Positions 17,020-27,834 of a stretch of DNA of 53,557 nucleotides are shown here, in pieces. A model generated the notes under the pieces. It ran no database searches and was not told where the DNA came from. It saw only the letters and a list, made by a program, of their open reading frames with translations. This DNA is from Streptomyces scabichelini. Its GTDB lineage: Bacteria > Actinomycetota > Actinomycetes > Streptomycetales > Streptomycetaceae. Within the stretch, counting starts at the first letter, position 1. Every line of letters starts with the position of its first letter. The stretch spans positions 1 through 53,557 of the forward strand of contig NZ_JAAKZY010000054.1 in the NCBI RefSeq assembly GCF_011045015.1. The letters are read 5' to 3'. The translations under genes were made by a program, and so were the position numbers.

Positions 17020-20000
17020 CGATCTCTTCTCCTGCTTCAGTGGTGTCGTGCGGTGCTGGGTCGTGCGGTGGTGGACCGTATCCGCCGCCGCCGGGGGTTT
17101 CGATGACCAGTACGTCGCCGGGGCCGACGTCCGCCGCGTCGCTTCCGCCGAGTTCGGTGACCGTGCCGTCGGCGCGCTCCACACGGTTGGCGCCCAGTGC
17201 CCCGGGCTCGCCGCCCGCCATGCCGTAGGGCGGGACTCTGCGGTGCTGGGAGAGCGTGGAGACGGTCATGGGCTCGTGGAACCGGATGCGGCGTACGGCG
17301 CCGTCCCCGCCGCGCCACCGTCCGGCCCCGCCACTGCCGCGCCGTACGGCGAACTCGTCGAGCTGGACGGGCAGTCGCCACTCGAGGACCTCGGGATCCG
17401 TGAGCCGCGAGTTGGTCATGTGGGTCTGGACGACGGAGGCTCCGTGGAAGCCGTCACCCGCACCGGATCCGGAGGCCACGGTCTCGTAGTACTGGTGGCG
17501 TTCGTTTCCGAAGGTGACGTTGTTCATGGTGCCGGAGCCCTCAGCTTGCACTCCGAGGGCTCCGTAGAGGGCGCCCGTGATGGCCTGGGAGGTCTCGACG
17601 TTGCCGGCGACGACGGCGGCCGGGGGTTCGGGGGCGAGCATCGAGCCGGACGGCACGATGATGTCGAGGGGGCGCAGACAGCCGTCGTTGAGCGGAATGT
17701 CGTCGGCGACCAGGGTACGGAAGACGTACAGGACGGCGGCATTGACCACCGAGAAGGGTGCGTTGAAGTTGGTGCCGAGCTGCGGCGACGTACCGGTGAA
17801 GTCGATGACCGCGGACCGTTCTTCGCGGTCTGCGGAGATGCGCACCCGGATGACCGCCCCGGAGTCGGTCTCGTACGTGAACGCGCCGTCTTCCAGGGCG
17901 TCGATGACGCGGCGTACGGCTTCCTCGGCATTGTCCTGGACGTGCTTCATGTAGGCCTGGACGACGTCGAGACCGAAGTTCTCGATCATGCGGGCGACTT
18001 CGTCGACGCCCTTCTGGTTGGCGGCGATCTGGGCACGCAGGTCGGCGAGGTTGGTCTTCGGGTTGCGCGAGGGATAGGGCGCCTCGGTGAGGAGCCGTAG
18101 TGTCTCCGCCTCGCGGAGTCGGCCGCCCTCCACGAGCAGCCAGTTGTCGAACAGGATGCCCTCCTCCTCGATGGCGCGGCTGTTCGCGGGCATGGAACCG
18201 GGCGCGATGCCGCCGATCTCGGCGTGGTGGCCGCGCGAGGCGACGTAGAAGAGGATCCGGTCACCCTCCGTGTCGAAGACCGGGGTGATCACGGTGACGT
18301 CCGGGAGGTGGGTGCCACCGTGGTACGGATCATTGATGGCGTACGCGTCCCCGGGGCGCATCCCGGAGCCTCGGCGGCGGATGACCTCCTTGACGCTGGT
18401 GCCCATCGACCCCAAGTGCACAGGGATATGGGGGGCGTTGGCGACCAGGTTGCCTTCCGGGTCGAAGAGCGCGCAGGAGAAGTCGAGGCGCTCCTTGATG
18501 TTCACCGACTGGGCGGTGGACTCCAGGCGGGCGCCCATCTGCTCGGCGATGGACATGAAGAGGTTGTTGAAGACCTCAAGGAGAACGGGGTCGGCTTCCG
18601 TACCGAGATCGGAACTCTCTGTGACCGCCACGCGTTCCATGATCAGATGCCCGTCGTCGGTCATGGCCGCCTGCCAGCCGTCGTCGACGACGGTCGTCGC
18701 GCTGGCCTCGGTGATGATCGCGGGGCCGGTGACGGTTTCACCGGGAGGCAGTTCCTCGCGGCGGTGCAGGGGTACGTCGCGCCAGGCGCCGCCCGTGTGG
18801 AGGCTGACCGTCTCCGAGGGGCCGGCGGCGGAGTGAGGGGTGGCGAGGGCGGAGAGATCGGGAGGCTCGGTGAGACCGGTGGCTTCCACGGAGAGGGCTT
18901 CGACGACGACCGGACGGTCGAGGGTGAAGGAGTAGGTGGCGCGATGGCGGTCTTCGAAGGTGCGGATCATGGTGCCGGGCTCGGTGAGCTCGACGACGAG
19001 TGCCGTGTCCGTGCCGTCATAGCGCAACTGGGCCCGGCGGGTGACCTGGATGCGGTCCTCGAGGACATCCTCCGCGAGGAGTTCGGCGCGGGCCGCGCCC
19101 TCCAGGTCGTCCGCGGTCTTCAGGACACCGGGCATCGAGGATGCCTCCAGGGGCGCCTCGACGGACTGCTCACGCATGGCCGTCGTGTCGGCGAGTCCGA
19201 TGCCGAGCGCGGAGAGCACACCGGCCATGGGCGGCACGAGGACGGTTCGGATGCCGAGCGAGTCGGCGACCATGCATGCGTGCTGCCCGCCCGCGCCGCC
19301 GAACGTGGTGAGCGCGTAGCGGGTGACGTCGTGGCCCTTCTGCACGGAGATGCGCTTGACGGCGTTGGCGATGTTGGCGACCGCGATCTGGAGGTATCCC
19401 TCGGCGACCTGCTCGGGCGTCCGGTCGTCGCCGGTCCTCTCGCGGATCTCGCGCGCGAGGGCGGCGAACCGGTCGCGGACGAGGGCGTCGTCGAGCGGCT
19501 GGTCGCCGTCGGGGCCGAACACCCGTGGGAAGTGGGCGGGCTGGATGCGGCCGAGGGCCACGTTGGCGTCGGTGACGGTGAGCGGGCCGCCGTTCCGGTA
19601 GCAGGCGGGCCCCGGATCCGCGCCCGCCGAGTCCGGCCCCACGCGGTAGCGGGAGCCATCGAAGTGGAGCACCGAGCCGCCGCCCGCCGCGACGGTGTGG
19701 ATGTCCAGCATGGGCGCGCGCAGCCGTACGCCGGCGATCTGGGTGGTGAAGACACGTTCGTACTCGCCCGCGAAGTGCGAGACATCCGTGGAGGTGCCGC
19801 CCATGTCGAAGCCGATGACGCGGTCGAAGCCCGCGAGCTGCGACATCCGCGCCATGCCGACGATGCCGCCCGCGGGCCCGGACAGGATGGCGTCCTTGCC
19901 GCGGAACTGTCCGGCCTCGGCGAGGCCCCCGTTGGACTGCATGAACATCAGCCGCACGCCCTGGAGTTCGTCGGCGACGTGCTGGACATAGCGGCGCAGC

Positions 20001-20659
20001 ACAGGCGACAGGTAGGCGTCGACGACGGCCGTGTCGCCACGCGGGACGAGCTTCATCAGCGGGCTGACCTCGCTGGAGAGCGAGATCTGCGGGAAGCCGG
20101 TCCGGGCGGCCAGCTCGCCGACGGCGTGCTCGTGGGCGGGGTGAAGGTGGCTGTGCATGCAGACGACGGCGACGGCGCGGATTCCGGCGTCGTACGCCTC
20201 CTGGAGCGGCCCGGCGAGTGCGTCCAGGTCGGGGGTGCGCAGGACGGTGCCGTCGGCGGCGATGCGCTCGTCGACCTCGACGACCCGTTCGTAGAGCAGC
20301 TCGGGCAGTTCGATCGCGCGGGCGAAGATCCGCGGGCGGTTCTGGTAGGCGATGCGCAGCGCGTCGCGGAAGCCGCGGGTGACGACGAGGAGGGTGCGCT
20401 CGCCCTTGCGCTCCAGGAGGGCGTTGGTGGCGACGGTGGTGCCCATGCGGACGGATTCCACCGGCAGGCTGCCGCCCTGTCCGGGTACGGCCTCACCGGC
20501 TTCGGTGAGAAGTTCGCGGATGCCCGCCACGGCGGCGTCGGCGTACCTGGCGGGGTTGTCCGAGAGGAGCTTGCGGGTGAGCAGCAGGCCGTCGGGCCGT
20601 TGCGCGACGACATCCGTGAAGGTGCCGCCGCGATCGACCCAGAACTGCCAGCCCGTCAC
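17000..20659 (-). CDS. 5-oxoprolinase (ATP-hydrolysing), fused HyuA-HyuB type
   Basis: Opens the lactam of 5-oxo-L-proline to glutamate at the cost of ATP (EC 3.5.2.9), or a related hydantoin. The 1219-residue single chain has HyuA in the N-terminal half (IDRGGTFTD-like WVDRGGTFTDV, GTTVATNALLERKGER, FDMGGTSTDVSHFAGEYE) and HyuB in the C-terminal half (ERLDFSCALFDPEGN, NAPHIPVHLGSMG, ASRGHHAEIGGIAPGSMP). I recall the vertebrate OPLAH enzyme as closely similar throughout. Start GTG 20659 has GGGGAGA upstream. It is last in the minus-strand carnitine operon, 85 bp after the CaiD-like gene. Its place in that pathway is unclear. Its final codons (DLRAF) lie inside cvnD. Confidence 0.87.
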   Translation of the reverse strand: MTGWQFWVDRGGTFTDVVAQRPDGLLLTRKLLSDNPARYADAAVAGIRELLTEAGEAVPGQGGSLPVESVRMGTTVATNALLERKGERTLLVVTRGFRDALRIAYQNRPRIFARAIELPELLYERVVEVDERIAADGTVLRTPDLDALAGPLQEAYDAGIRAVAVVCMHSHLHPAHEHAVGELAARTGFPQISLSSEVSPLMKLVPRGDTAVVDAYLSPVLRRYVQHVADELQGVRLMFMQSNGGLAEAGQFRGKDAILSGPAGGIVGMARMSQLAGFDRVIGFDMGGTSTDVSHFAGEYERVFTTQIAGVRLRAPMLDIHTVAAGGGSVLHFDGSRYRVGPDSAGADPGPACYRNGGPLTVTDANVALGRIQPAHFPRVFGPDGDQPLDDALVRDRFAALAREIRERTGDDRTPEQVAEGYLQIAVANIANAVKRISVQKGHDVTRYALTTFGGAGGQHACMVADSLGIRTVLVPPMAGVLSALGIGLADTTAMREQSVEAPLEASSMPGVLKTADDLEGAARAELLAEDVLEDRIQVTRRAQLRYDGTDTALVVELTEPGTMIRTFEDRHRATYSFTLDRPVVVEALSVEATGLTEPPDLSALATPHSAAGPSETVSLHTGGAWRDVPLHRREELPPGETVTGPAIITEASATTVVDDGWQAAMTDDGHLIMERVAVTESSDLGTEADPVLLEVFNNLFMSIAEQMGARLESTAQSVNIKERLDFSCALFDPEGNLVANAPHIPVHLGSMGTSVKEVIRRRGSGMRPGDAYAINDPYHGGTHLPDVTVITPVFDTEGDRILFYVASRGHHAEIGGIAPGSMPANSRAIEEEGILFDNWLLVEGGRLREAETLRLLTEAPYPSRNPKTNLADLRAQIAANQKGVDEVARMIENFGLDVVQAYMKHVQDNAEEAVRRVIDALEDGAFTYETDSGAVIRVRISADREERSAVIDFTGTSPQLGTNFNAPFSVVNAAVLYVFRTLVADDIPLNDGCLRPLDIIVPSGSMLAPEPPAAVVAGNVETSQAITGALYGALGVQAEGSGTMNNVTFGNERHQYYETVASGSGAGDGFHGASVVQTHMTNSRLTDPEVLEWRLPVQLDEFAVRRGSGGAGRWRGGDGAVRRIRFHEPMTVSTLSQHRRVPPYGMAGGEPGALGANRVERADGTVTELGGSDAADVGPGDVLVIETPGGGGYGPPPHDPAPHDTTEAGEEIDDLRAF

Positions 20660-20744
20660 GCTTGTCTCCCCGATGTCGCGCTGCTCCGACTCCCGCCGGA
20701 GGTGCCGATCGACGACGGGTCAGATCATAACGGGGTCGGGCGCC

Positions 20745-21579
20745 TCAGCGTCCGGTCCAGAGCGGAGGTCGCCGCTCGGCGAAGGCCCTGGGTCCCTCCA
20801 GGGCGTCCTGCGAGGCGAGTACGGCCCGGTAGTGCGGCATGCCGGGACCGCGGAGCGTGTCGAAGGCGTCCTCGATGCCCTGTCCTTCCGTCCGCCGGGT
20901 GATCTCCTTGACGGCGGCGACGGCCAGGGGTGCACTGCGACGGATCCGGTCGGCCAGGTCCAGGGCGGCGTTCTGCAGCCGGTCTCCGGGCACCACCTCG
21001 TTGACGAGTCCCCAGCGGGCCGCTTCCGGGGCGGGCATGCGTCGGCCGGTGAGCAGGAGTTCGGTGGCGATGGCCCGCGGCAGGCGCCGGGGCAGCCGCA
21101 GCACGCCGCCCGAGTCGGGCACGAGGCCGAGTGTCGCCTCGGTCAGGGCGAACTCGGCGTGTTCGGCGGCCACGATCAGGTCGGCGGCCAGGGCGAGTTC
21201 GAAGCCTCCACCGAGGGCGAGGCCGTTGACGGCGGCGATGACCGGCTTGTCCAGGCTGAAGAACTCGGTCAGCCCGGCGAAACCGCCCGGGCCGTGGTCG
21301 GCGTCGACGGGTTCGCCGGCCGCGGCGGCCTTCAGGTCCCAGCCGGCGGAGAAGAAGCGCTCGCCCGCTCCGGTGATCACGCCGACGCGCAGCTCGGGGT
21401 CGGTGTGCAGTCGTTCGAATGCCGCGTGGAGTCGCCGACTGGTGGCGACGTCCACGGCGTTCGCCTTGGGGCGGTCGAGGGTGATGACGAGGACGCCGGG
21501 GGTGGGGGTGGATACGCGGACCTCCGGGGATGCGGTGGCGGTGGGTGCGCGGTCCTTCGGGGTGCTGGGAACGTCGTGG

Positions 21580-21587
<8 letters not shown>
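20745..21587 (-). CDS. caiD: Carnitinyl-CoA dehydratase / crotonobetainyl-CoA hydratase (CaiD-like)
   Basis: Crotonase-family hydratase proposed to add water to crotonobetainyl-CoA, giving L-carnitinyl-CoA. 280 residues. The match to E. coli CaiD as I remember it is close over the whole length: ITLDRPKANAVD, ITGAGERFFSAGWDLKAAA, GPGGFAGLTE, LDKPVIAAVNG, GGGFELALAADLIV, PDSGGVLRLP and the C-terminal EGPRAFAERR. Crotonase catalytic glutamates fall in the EATLGLVPDSGG segment. ATG 21587 with AAAGGA upstream is preferred over the frame start at 21632. It overlaps the synthetase stop by 8 bp, so the two are coupled. General enoyl-CoA hydratase function cannot be excluded, but the neighbours fit carnitine. 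Confidence 0.86.
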
Positions 21588-23874
<2,287 letters not shown>

Positions 23875-23888
23875 CAGCTGTTCCTCCC

Positions 23889-25049
23889 TCAGGCCCCGTG
23901 CGGGCGCAGCAGTGACCGGGAGATGATGTGCCGTTGGATCTCGCTGGTGCCGTCCCAGATGCGCTCCACCCGAGCGTCGCGCCAGTGGCGTTCGATGGGC
24001 ATCTCGTCCATGAGCCCCATACCGCCGAAGATCTGGACCGCATGGTCGGTGATACGGCCGAGCGCTTCGGACGCGTGGAGTTTGGCCATGGCGGCGTCCT
24101 GGTCCGTCATCCGTCCCCGGCTCAGTTTCCAGGCGGCCAGCAGCGTGAGGAGTTCCGAGGCCTCCAGGTCGGTGGCCATGTCGGCGAGTTTGAAGCCGGT
24201 CCCCTGGAAGCGGCCTATCGGTTGTCCGAACTGCTCACGTTCAGCGGCCCAGCGCACGGCGGCTTCCAGAACGCGTCGCCCGCGGCCGACGCTGGTCGCG
24301 GCCACGGTGAGCCGGCTCGCCCCCAGCCACTCGGTCATCAGCTCCAGGCCCCTGCCTTCCTCGCCGAGCAACTGCCCGGCAGGGATGCGGCAGTCCGTGA
24401 AGGACAGCTCGCACTGGTGGTACCCGCGGTGCGACACGCTCCCCGAGCCTTGGCGCACCTCGAGCCCCGGGGTCGCCTTGTCGACGAGGAACGCGCTGAT
24501 GAGGCCCCGCGGCCCGCGCGGAGTCGTTTCCGTACCGGTGACGGCGAAGAGGATGACGAAGTCGGCGGTGTCGGCGTGACTGATGAAGTGCTTGGTTCCG
24601 TTGATGACGTAGTCGCCGCCCTTGCGCTCGGCGCGCGTCCGCATCGAGCGCACGTCCGAACCGGCGCCCGGCTCCGTCATGGCGAGGCAGTCGTGCCGTT
24701 CACCCCGGATCGTGGGCAGCAGATACGTGTGGATCTGATCGCCGGTACAGCCCTGGAGGATGTTGCTGGGGCGGGCGACCAGCATCTGCAACGCGTAGGA
24801 GGCGCGCCCCAGTTCGCGCTCTGCGAGGGTCAGCGTGATCGGGTCGAGGCCGCCGCCGCCCAGTTCCTCGGGCATGTTGGCGGCGTACAGTCCGGCGTCG
24901 ATGGCCTTCTTCCTGATCTGTGCGGCGAGTTCGGGGGGCACCGCGTCGAGGCGCTCGACCTCGTCCTCGTACGGGTACAACTCGGTCTCCGCGAAGGCGC
25001 GGACGGTGTCGACGACGAGGTCCTGCTCGGGCGTGAGTCCGAAGTCCAT
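23889..25049 (-). CDS. Acyl-CoA dehydrogenase, CaiA-like (gamma-butyrobetainyl-CoA dehydrogenase proposed)
   Basis: FAD enzyme proposed to desaturate gamma-butyrobetainyl-CoA to crotonobetainyl-CoA. The 386 residues match CaiA (about 380) in length. Family blocks: MDFGLTPEQ, MPEELGGGGLDP, MTEPGAGSDV, GTKHFISHADTADF, REQFGQPIGRFQ and MQ-type IFGGMGLMDEMPIERHWRD. The position that is the catalytic Glu in short/medium-chain enzymes (EGT) is Asp in IWDGTSEIQ. Start ATG 25049 has GGAGA upstream. It sits between the thioesterase (60-bp gap) and the synthetase in one operon. Electron-transfer flavoprotein genes are not in the window, so the housekeeping ETF would be needed. Confidence 0.86.
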   Translation of the reverse strand: MDFGLTPEQDLVVDTVRAFAETELYPYEDEVERLDAVPPELAAQIRKKAIDAGLYAANMPEELGGGGLDPITLTLAERELGRASYALQMLVARPSNILQGCTGDQIHTYLLPTIRGERHDCLAMTEPGAGSDVRSMRTRAERKGGDYVINGTKHFISHADTADFVILFAVTGTETTPRGPRGLISAFLVDKATPGLEVRQGSGSVSHRGYHQCELSFTDCRIPAGQLLGEEGRGLELMTEWLGASRLTVAATSVGRGRRVLEAAVRWAAEREQFGQPIGRFQGTGFKLADMATDLEASELLTLLAAWKLSRGRMTDQDAAMAKLHASEALGRITDHAVQIFGGMGLMDEMPIERHWRDARVERIWDGTSEIQRHIISRSLLRPHGA

Positions 25050-25109
25050 GGGGCGTCTCCATCTTTCAGCCGACGGTGGGTGGGCGGCGGTTCGCGGAGG
25101 GCGAGTGGC

Positions 25110-25661
25110 TCAGGAGGTGGGCGGCTTGCGCGGGATCCCCATGACATGCCCGACCGGATCCGGCACGGGAAGGTGGGCGTGTGCCGCCCGCACGGCTCGC
25201 AGACGCCGCCCGAGCTCGGGCGGGAACGGGGTCACGCGCCCTGCCGTGGTGTCCACGTGCAGCAGCATCTGCTCGGCAGTGGCGAGCAGTTCTCCCGTGG
25301 TGTCGTGGTGCATCGCGTGGAAGAGGTGCAGGCGTTTCTCGTCAGCGTCGAGAAGCTGAAGCGTGAGCCGCAGCGGATCACCTTCGCTCGCCTCGCCGAG
25401 ATGGTGGAGGTGGGTTTCCACGGTGTAGAGGGAGCGGCCCTCCGCCCGGTACCGCTCGTCCACACCGACGTAGCGGAAGAAAGCGTCCGAGCTGTCGCCG
25501 AAGACCAGCAGGAAGCAGGACTCGCTGAGGTGGCCGTTGTAGTCCACCCAGTCGCGGACGACGGTGGTCCGGTGCGGGGTGAGCGGGGCGGGAACGGGGG
25601 TGGCCGGGTCCCAGCCAGGGTGCCCGTGGCCCTCGTACGGCGTGACGATGCCGTGGTTCAT
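25110..25661 (-). CDS. Hot-dog thioesterase 1 (carnitinyl-CoA or betainyl-CoA thioesterase proposed)
   Basis: 183-residue 4HBT-type hot-dog protein with the motif DWVDYNGHLSE and SLYTVETHL. It is clearly paralogous to the thioesterase at 28975-29514, which shares WIDYNGHLSE and SLYTVESHI. In known bacteria such proteins accompany or are fused to L-carnitine dehydrogenase and hydrolyse betainyl-CoA. Because this copy is in the operon with CaiD-like hydratase, I infer it may release carnitine from carnitinyl-CoA. That split of duties is a guess. Start ATG 25661 has GGAGGAGG 10 bp upstream and overlaps (ATGA) the stop of a possible 39-codon upstream ORF. Confidence 0.84.
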   Translation of the reverse strand: MNHGIVTPYEGHGHPGWDPATPVPAPLTPHRTTVVRDWVDYNGHLSESCFLLVFGDSSDAFFRYVGVDERYRAEGRSLYTVETHLHHLGEASEGDPLRLTLQLLDADEKRLHLFHAMHHDTTGELLATAEQMLLHVDTTAGRVTPFPPELGRRLRAVRAAHAHLPVPDPVGHVMGIPRKPPTS

Positions 25662-25777
25662 ACGCGGCTCGCCTCCTCCGCGACGGCCGACCGGGGCAGA
25701 GCCAGGCAGCACAGGCGGTACTCGGCACGGTGGTGGATGAGCGGTTCGTGGGAGGCGGGTACATGGCTGTCAGGCAT
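25658..25777 (-). CDS. Possible 39-residue leader ORF coupled to thioesterase 1
   Basis: An ATG at 25777 opens a 39-codon frame that stops at 25658, overlapping the thioesterase start by 4 bp (ATGA). It contains two adjacent cysteines and several histidines but no recognisable domain. GAGG lies about 9 bp upstream. The precise coupling overlap is the main support. It could be a leader peptide, a small subunit or chance. Confidence 0.35.
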   Translation of the reverse strand: MPDSHVPASHEPLIHHRAEYRLCCLALPRSAVAEEASRV

Positions 25778-25809
25778 GGCTGGCCTCGACTTCAGATCGC
25801 GGATGCGTT

Positions 25810-25818
25810 CACATAGCG
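25810..25818 (-). promoter_or_regulatory. CGCTATGTG half-site upstream of the minus-strand carnitine operon
   Basis: On the minus strand CGCTATGTG differs by one base from CGCTATATG found twice before the BKACE gene (26840-26862). It lies between the IclR gene and the divergent operon, where a shared operator would be expected. Confidence 0.4.
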
Positions 25819-25896
25819 CGATGGCTGCACAGATAATGAGACCATAGGGATTCGCGCTCAAGCCGGTCAAGGCCGACCCTCAGGAGCCCAAGGAAA

Positions 25897-26751
25897 ATGC
25901 GCAACCGCAAGCCGCATCGCGCGGATGCCGCCACTGATGAGGACGCCGTGGAGAACGCTATGGAGAACGCCGTGGAAATCACCGACGAGAAGGGTGGGGC
26001 GTCGGGCAGAGTGCAGTCCTTGGAGCGGGCCATCTCTCTGCTCGAAGCGACGGCCGACAGCGCGCCGGACGGAGAGACTGCCACGAATCTCGCCGGCCGC
26101 TGCGGGCTCAACCGCGCCACGGCGTGGCGACTGCTGTCCACCATGGAGCAGTACGGACTCGTCGAGCGGAACCCGTTGACCAGCCGTTACACCATTGGTT
26201 TCGCGGTCGCCCGGATGGCTTCGGCCGCCGGTTTCGACGGCCTCATCCGCCGCGCCCACGGCATTCTGCGGCAGGTCAGTGAGCAGACGGGGGAGACGGC
26301 CAACCTCGCGGTGGTGCAGCAGCTCGGCCTGACGTACATCGACGAGGTGACTCCCCCGGTGGTTCTCAGCGCCAAGTGGCTCGGACGGCAGGCTCCCCTG
26401 CACGCCACCTCGACGGGGAAGGCCCTGCTGGCCTGGCTGCCTCCGGAGGAGGCGGAGTCGCTGCTGGCCGAGCCGCTGTCGACGTACACCGACACGACCA
26501 TCTCCGACCGGGCGCGGCTGCGCACGGAGCTGGCCGAGACGAGGGAGCGCGGTTACAGCGTCTGCGCGGGCGAGATGGAGCGAAACCTGTACGGGGTCTC
26601 CGCGCCCGTCCTCGGCAATCACGATCGGCCGTTCGCCGTCGTCAGCATCTGGGGGCCGCGGGACCGGGTGCCCGCGTCCCGTTTCCCGGCGCTGGGCGTG
26701 CTGGCGCGGGCGGCGGCGGACGACGTCGCCCGAGCGGCACGGGCCATCTGA
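25897..26751 (+). CDS. IclR-family regulator of the carnitine genes (proposed)
   Basis: 284 residues: an acidic N-terminal extension of about 36 residues, a winged helix-turn-helix (about 38-100; SLERAISLLEA, LAGRCGLNRATAWRLLSTME, LVERNPLTSRYTIG), then the IclR effector domain (HATSTGKALLAWLP, ERGYSVCAGEME). Start ATG 25897 has AAGGAAA upstream; a short 15-nt repeat (GTGGAGAACGC, ATGGAGAACGC) gives alternative in-frame starts at 25948 and 25960. It lies between the minus operon (thioesterase, dehydrogenase, synthetase, CaiD) and the plus operon (BKACE, carnitine dehydrogenase, thioesterase), so it probably controls both. A carnitine-related ligand is inferred, not shown. Confidence 0.88.
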   Translation: MRNRKPHRADAATDEDAVENAMENAVEITDEKGGASGRVQSLERAISLLEATADSAPDGETATNLAGRCGLNRATAWRLLSTMEQYGLVERNPLTSRYTIGFAVARMASAAGFDGLIRRAHGILRQVSEQTGETANLAVVQQLGLTYIDEVTPPVVLSAKWLGRQAPLHATSTGKALLAWLPPEEAESLLAEPLSTYTDTTISDRARLRTELAETRERGYSVCAGEMERNLYGVSAPVLGNHDRPFAVVSIWGPRDRVPASRFPALGVLARAAADDVARAARAI

Positions 26752-26809
26752 GCCGCGCTTCGGAGGCCGTGCGGCGACGCGAGCGGGCCCCGTCTGCGAC
26801 CAGGCGCCC

Positions 26810-26838
26810 TTGACGTACGAAACTTCAGGGCTCATGTT
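26810..26838 (+). promoter_or_regulatory. Putative promoter of the BKACE operon
   Basis: TTGACG (26810-26815), 17-bp spacer, CATGTT (26833-26838). The -10 is weak, but it is overlapped by the first copy of the 14-bp direct repeat, which would suit repression by the adjacent IclR protein. Confidence 0.5.
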
Positions 26839-26865
26839 CGCTATATGCTCGTGTTCGCTATATGC
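26835..26865 (+). promoter_or_regulatory. Tandem 14-bp repeat, candidate operator of the first IclR regulator
   Basis: TGTTCGCTATATGC is present twice without mismatch (26835-26848 and 26852-26865), period 17 bp. It spans the predicted -10 and start region of the BKACE operon. Confidence 0.65.
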
Positions 26866-26930
26866 AATGAGGCTTCATCATGCGATCACTGGCTCTCGCT
26901 GATGCTCGCCAGCCCAGAGGAGGAATCGGC

Positions 26931-27824
26931 ATGTCCATGAACCAGGACGTCATCATCACCTGCGCCCTCACCGGTGCGGGCGACACCGTGCGCAAGAGCC
27001 CGCACGTGCCCGTGACCCCGGAACAGATCGCCCGCTCCGCCGTGGAGGCCGCCGACGCCGGGGCGGCTGTGGTGCACATCCATGTACGGGATCCGGAGAC
27101 CGGCGCGCCCTCCCGTGACCCGCGGCTGTACCGGGAGGTCGTCGAGCGCGTCAAGGAGACCGGTACCGACGTCGTCATCAATCTGACCGCGGGCATGGGT
27201 GGTGATCTGGTCATCGACCCGGAGGAGCCGCTGCGTCACCTGCCGGGCACGGACCTCGTCGGCGGGCTCGACCGGCTGCCGCACGTCGAGGACCTGCTGC
27301 CCGACATCTGCACCCTGGACTGCGGATCCCTCAACTTCGGCGACGGCTCCAACCTCTACGTCTCCACTCCCGACATGCTCCGTACGGGGGCGAAGCGCAT
27401 CCAGGAGCTGGGAGTGCGGCCCGAGTTGGAGATCTTCGACACCGGGCATCTCTGGTTCGCCAAGCAGTTGCTCGTCGAGGGGCTGCTGGACGATCCGAGC
27501 GTGTTCCAGCTCTGCATGGGCATCCCGTGGGGCGCGCCCGCCGATCCGGGCGTACTTCAGTCGATGGTCAACATGCTGCCGGACGGCGCCCAGTGGGCCA
27601 GCTTCGCCCTGGGGCGGATGCAGATGCCGTGGGTGGCGCAGTCGGTCCTGCTCGGCGGGCATGTACGGGTCGGCCTGGAGGACAACCTCTATCTGGGCAA
27701 GGGTGTCAAGGCGACCAACGCGCAGCTGGTGGAGCGCGCGGTGACGATCGTCGAGGCAATGGGAGCGCGGGTCGCGACGCCGGACGACGCGCGCCTCAAG
27801 CTCGGCCTCAAACCCCGCGGCTGA
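26931..27824 (+). CDS. Beta-keto acid cleavage enzyme (BKACE), 3-dehydrocarnitine type proposed
   Basis: DUF849/BKACE zinc enzyme that condenses a beta-keto acid with acetyl-CoA and cleaves it to acetoacetate plus a new acyl-CoA. With 3-dehydrocarnitine the products would be betainyl-CoA and acetoacetate. 297 residues. Family motifs: ITCALTGAGDT, AAVVHIHVRDPETG (zinc histidines), LTAGMG, CGSLNFGD, PELEIFDTGHL and the C-terminal VRVGLEDNLYLGKG. Start ATG 26931 has GAGGAGGA 7 bp upstream; a longer frame from 26880 is not needed. It is followed by a carnitine-dehydrogenase-like gene and a thioesterase, the known neighbourhood of dehydrocarnitine-cleaving BKACE. Confidence 0.9.
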   Translation: MSMNQDVIITCALTGAGDTVRKSPHVPVTPEQIARSAVEAADAGAAVVHIHVRDPETGAPSRDPRLYREVVERVKETGTDVVINLTAGMGGDLVIDPEEPLRHLPGTDLVGGLDRLPHVEDLLPDICTLDCGSLNFGDGSNLYVSTPDMLRTGAKRIQELGVRPELEIFDTGHLWFAKQLLVEGLLDDPSVFQLCMGIPWGAPADPGVLQSMVNMLPDGAQWASFALGRMQMPWVAQSVLLGGHVRVGLEDNLYLGKGVKATNAQLVERAVTIVEAMGARVATPDDARLKLGLKPRG

Positions 27825-27834
27825 CCCGTGGGCC

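Noticed and set aside
18224..20902. Plus-strand 892-codon frame opposite the 5-oxoprolinase
   Set aside because: Shadow ORF with repetitive Gly/Val/Asp-rich translation and no motif.
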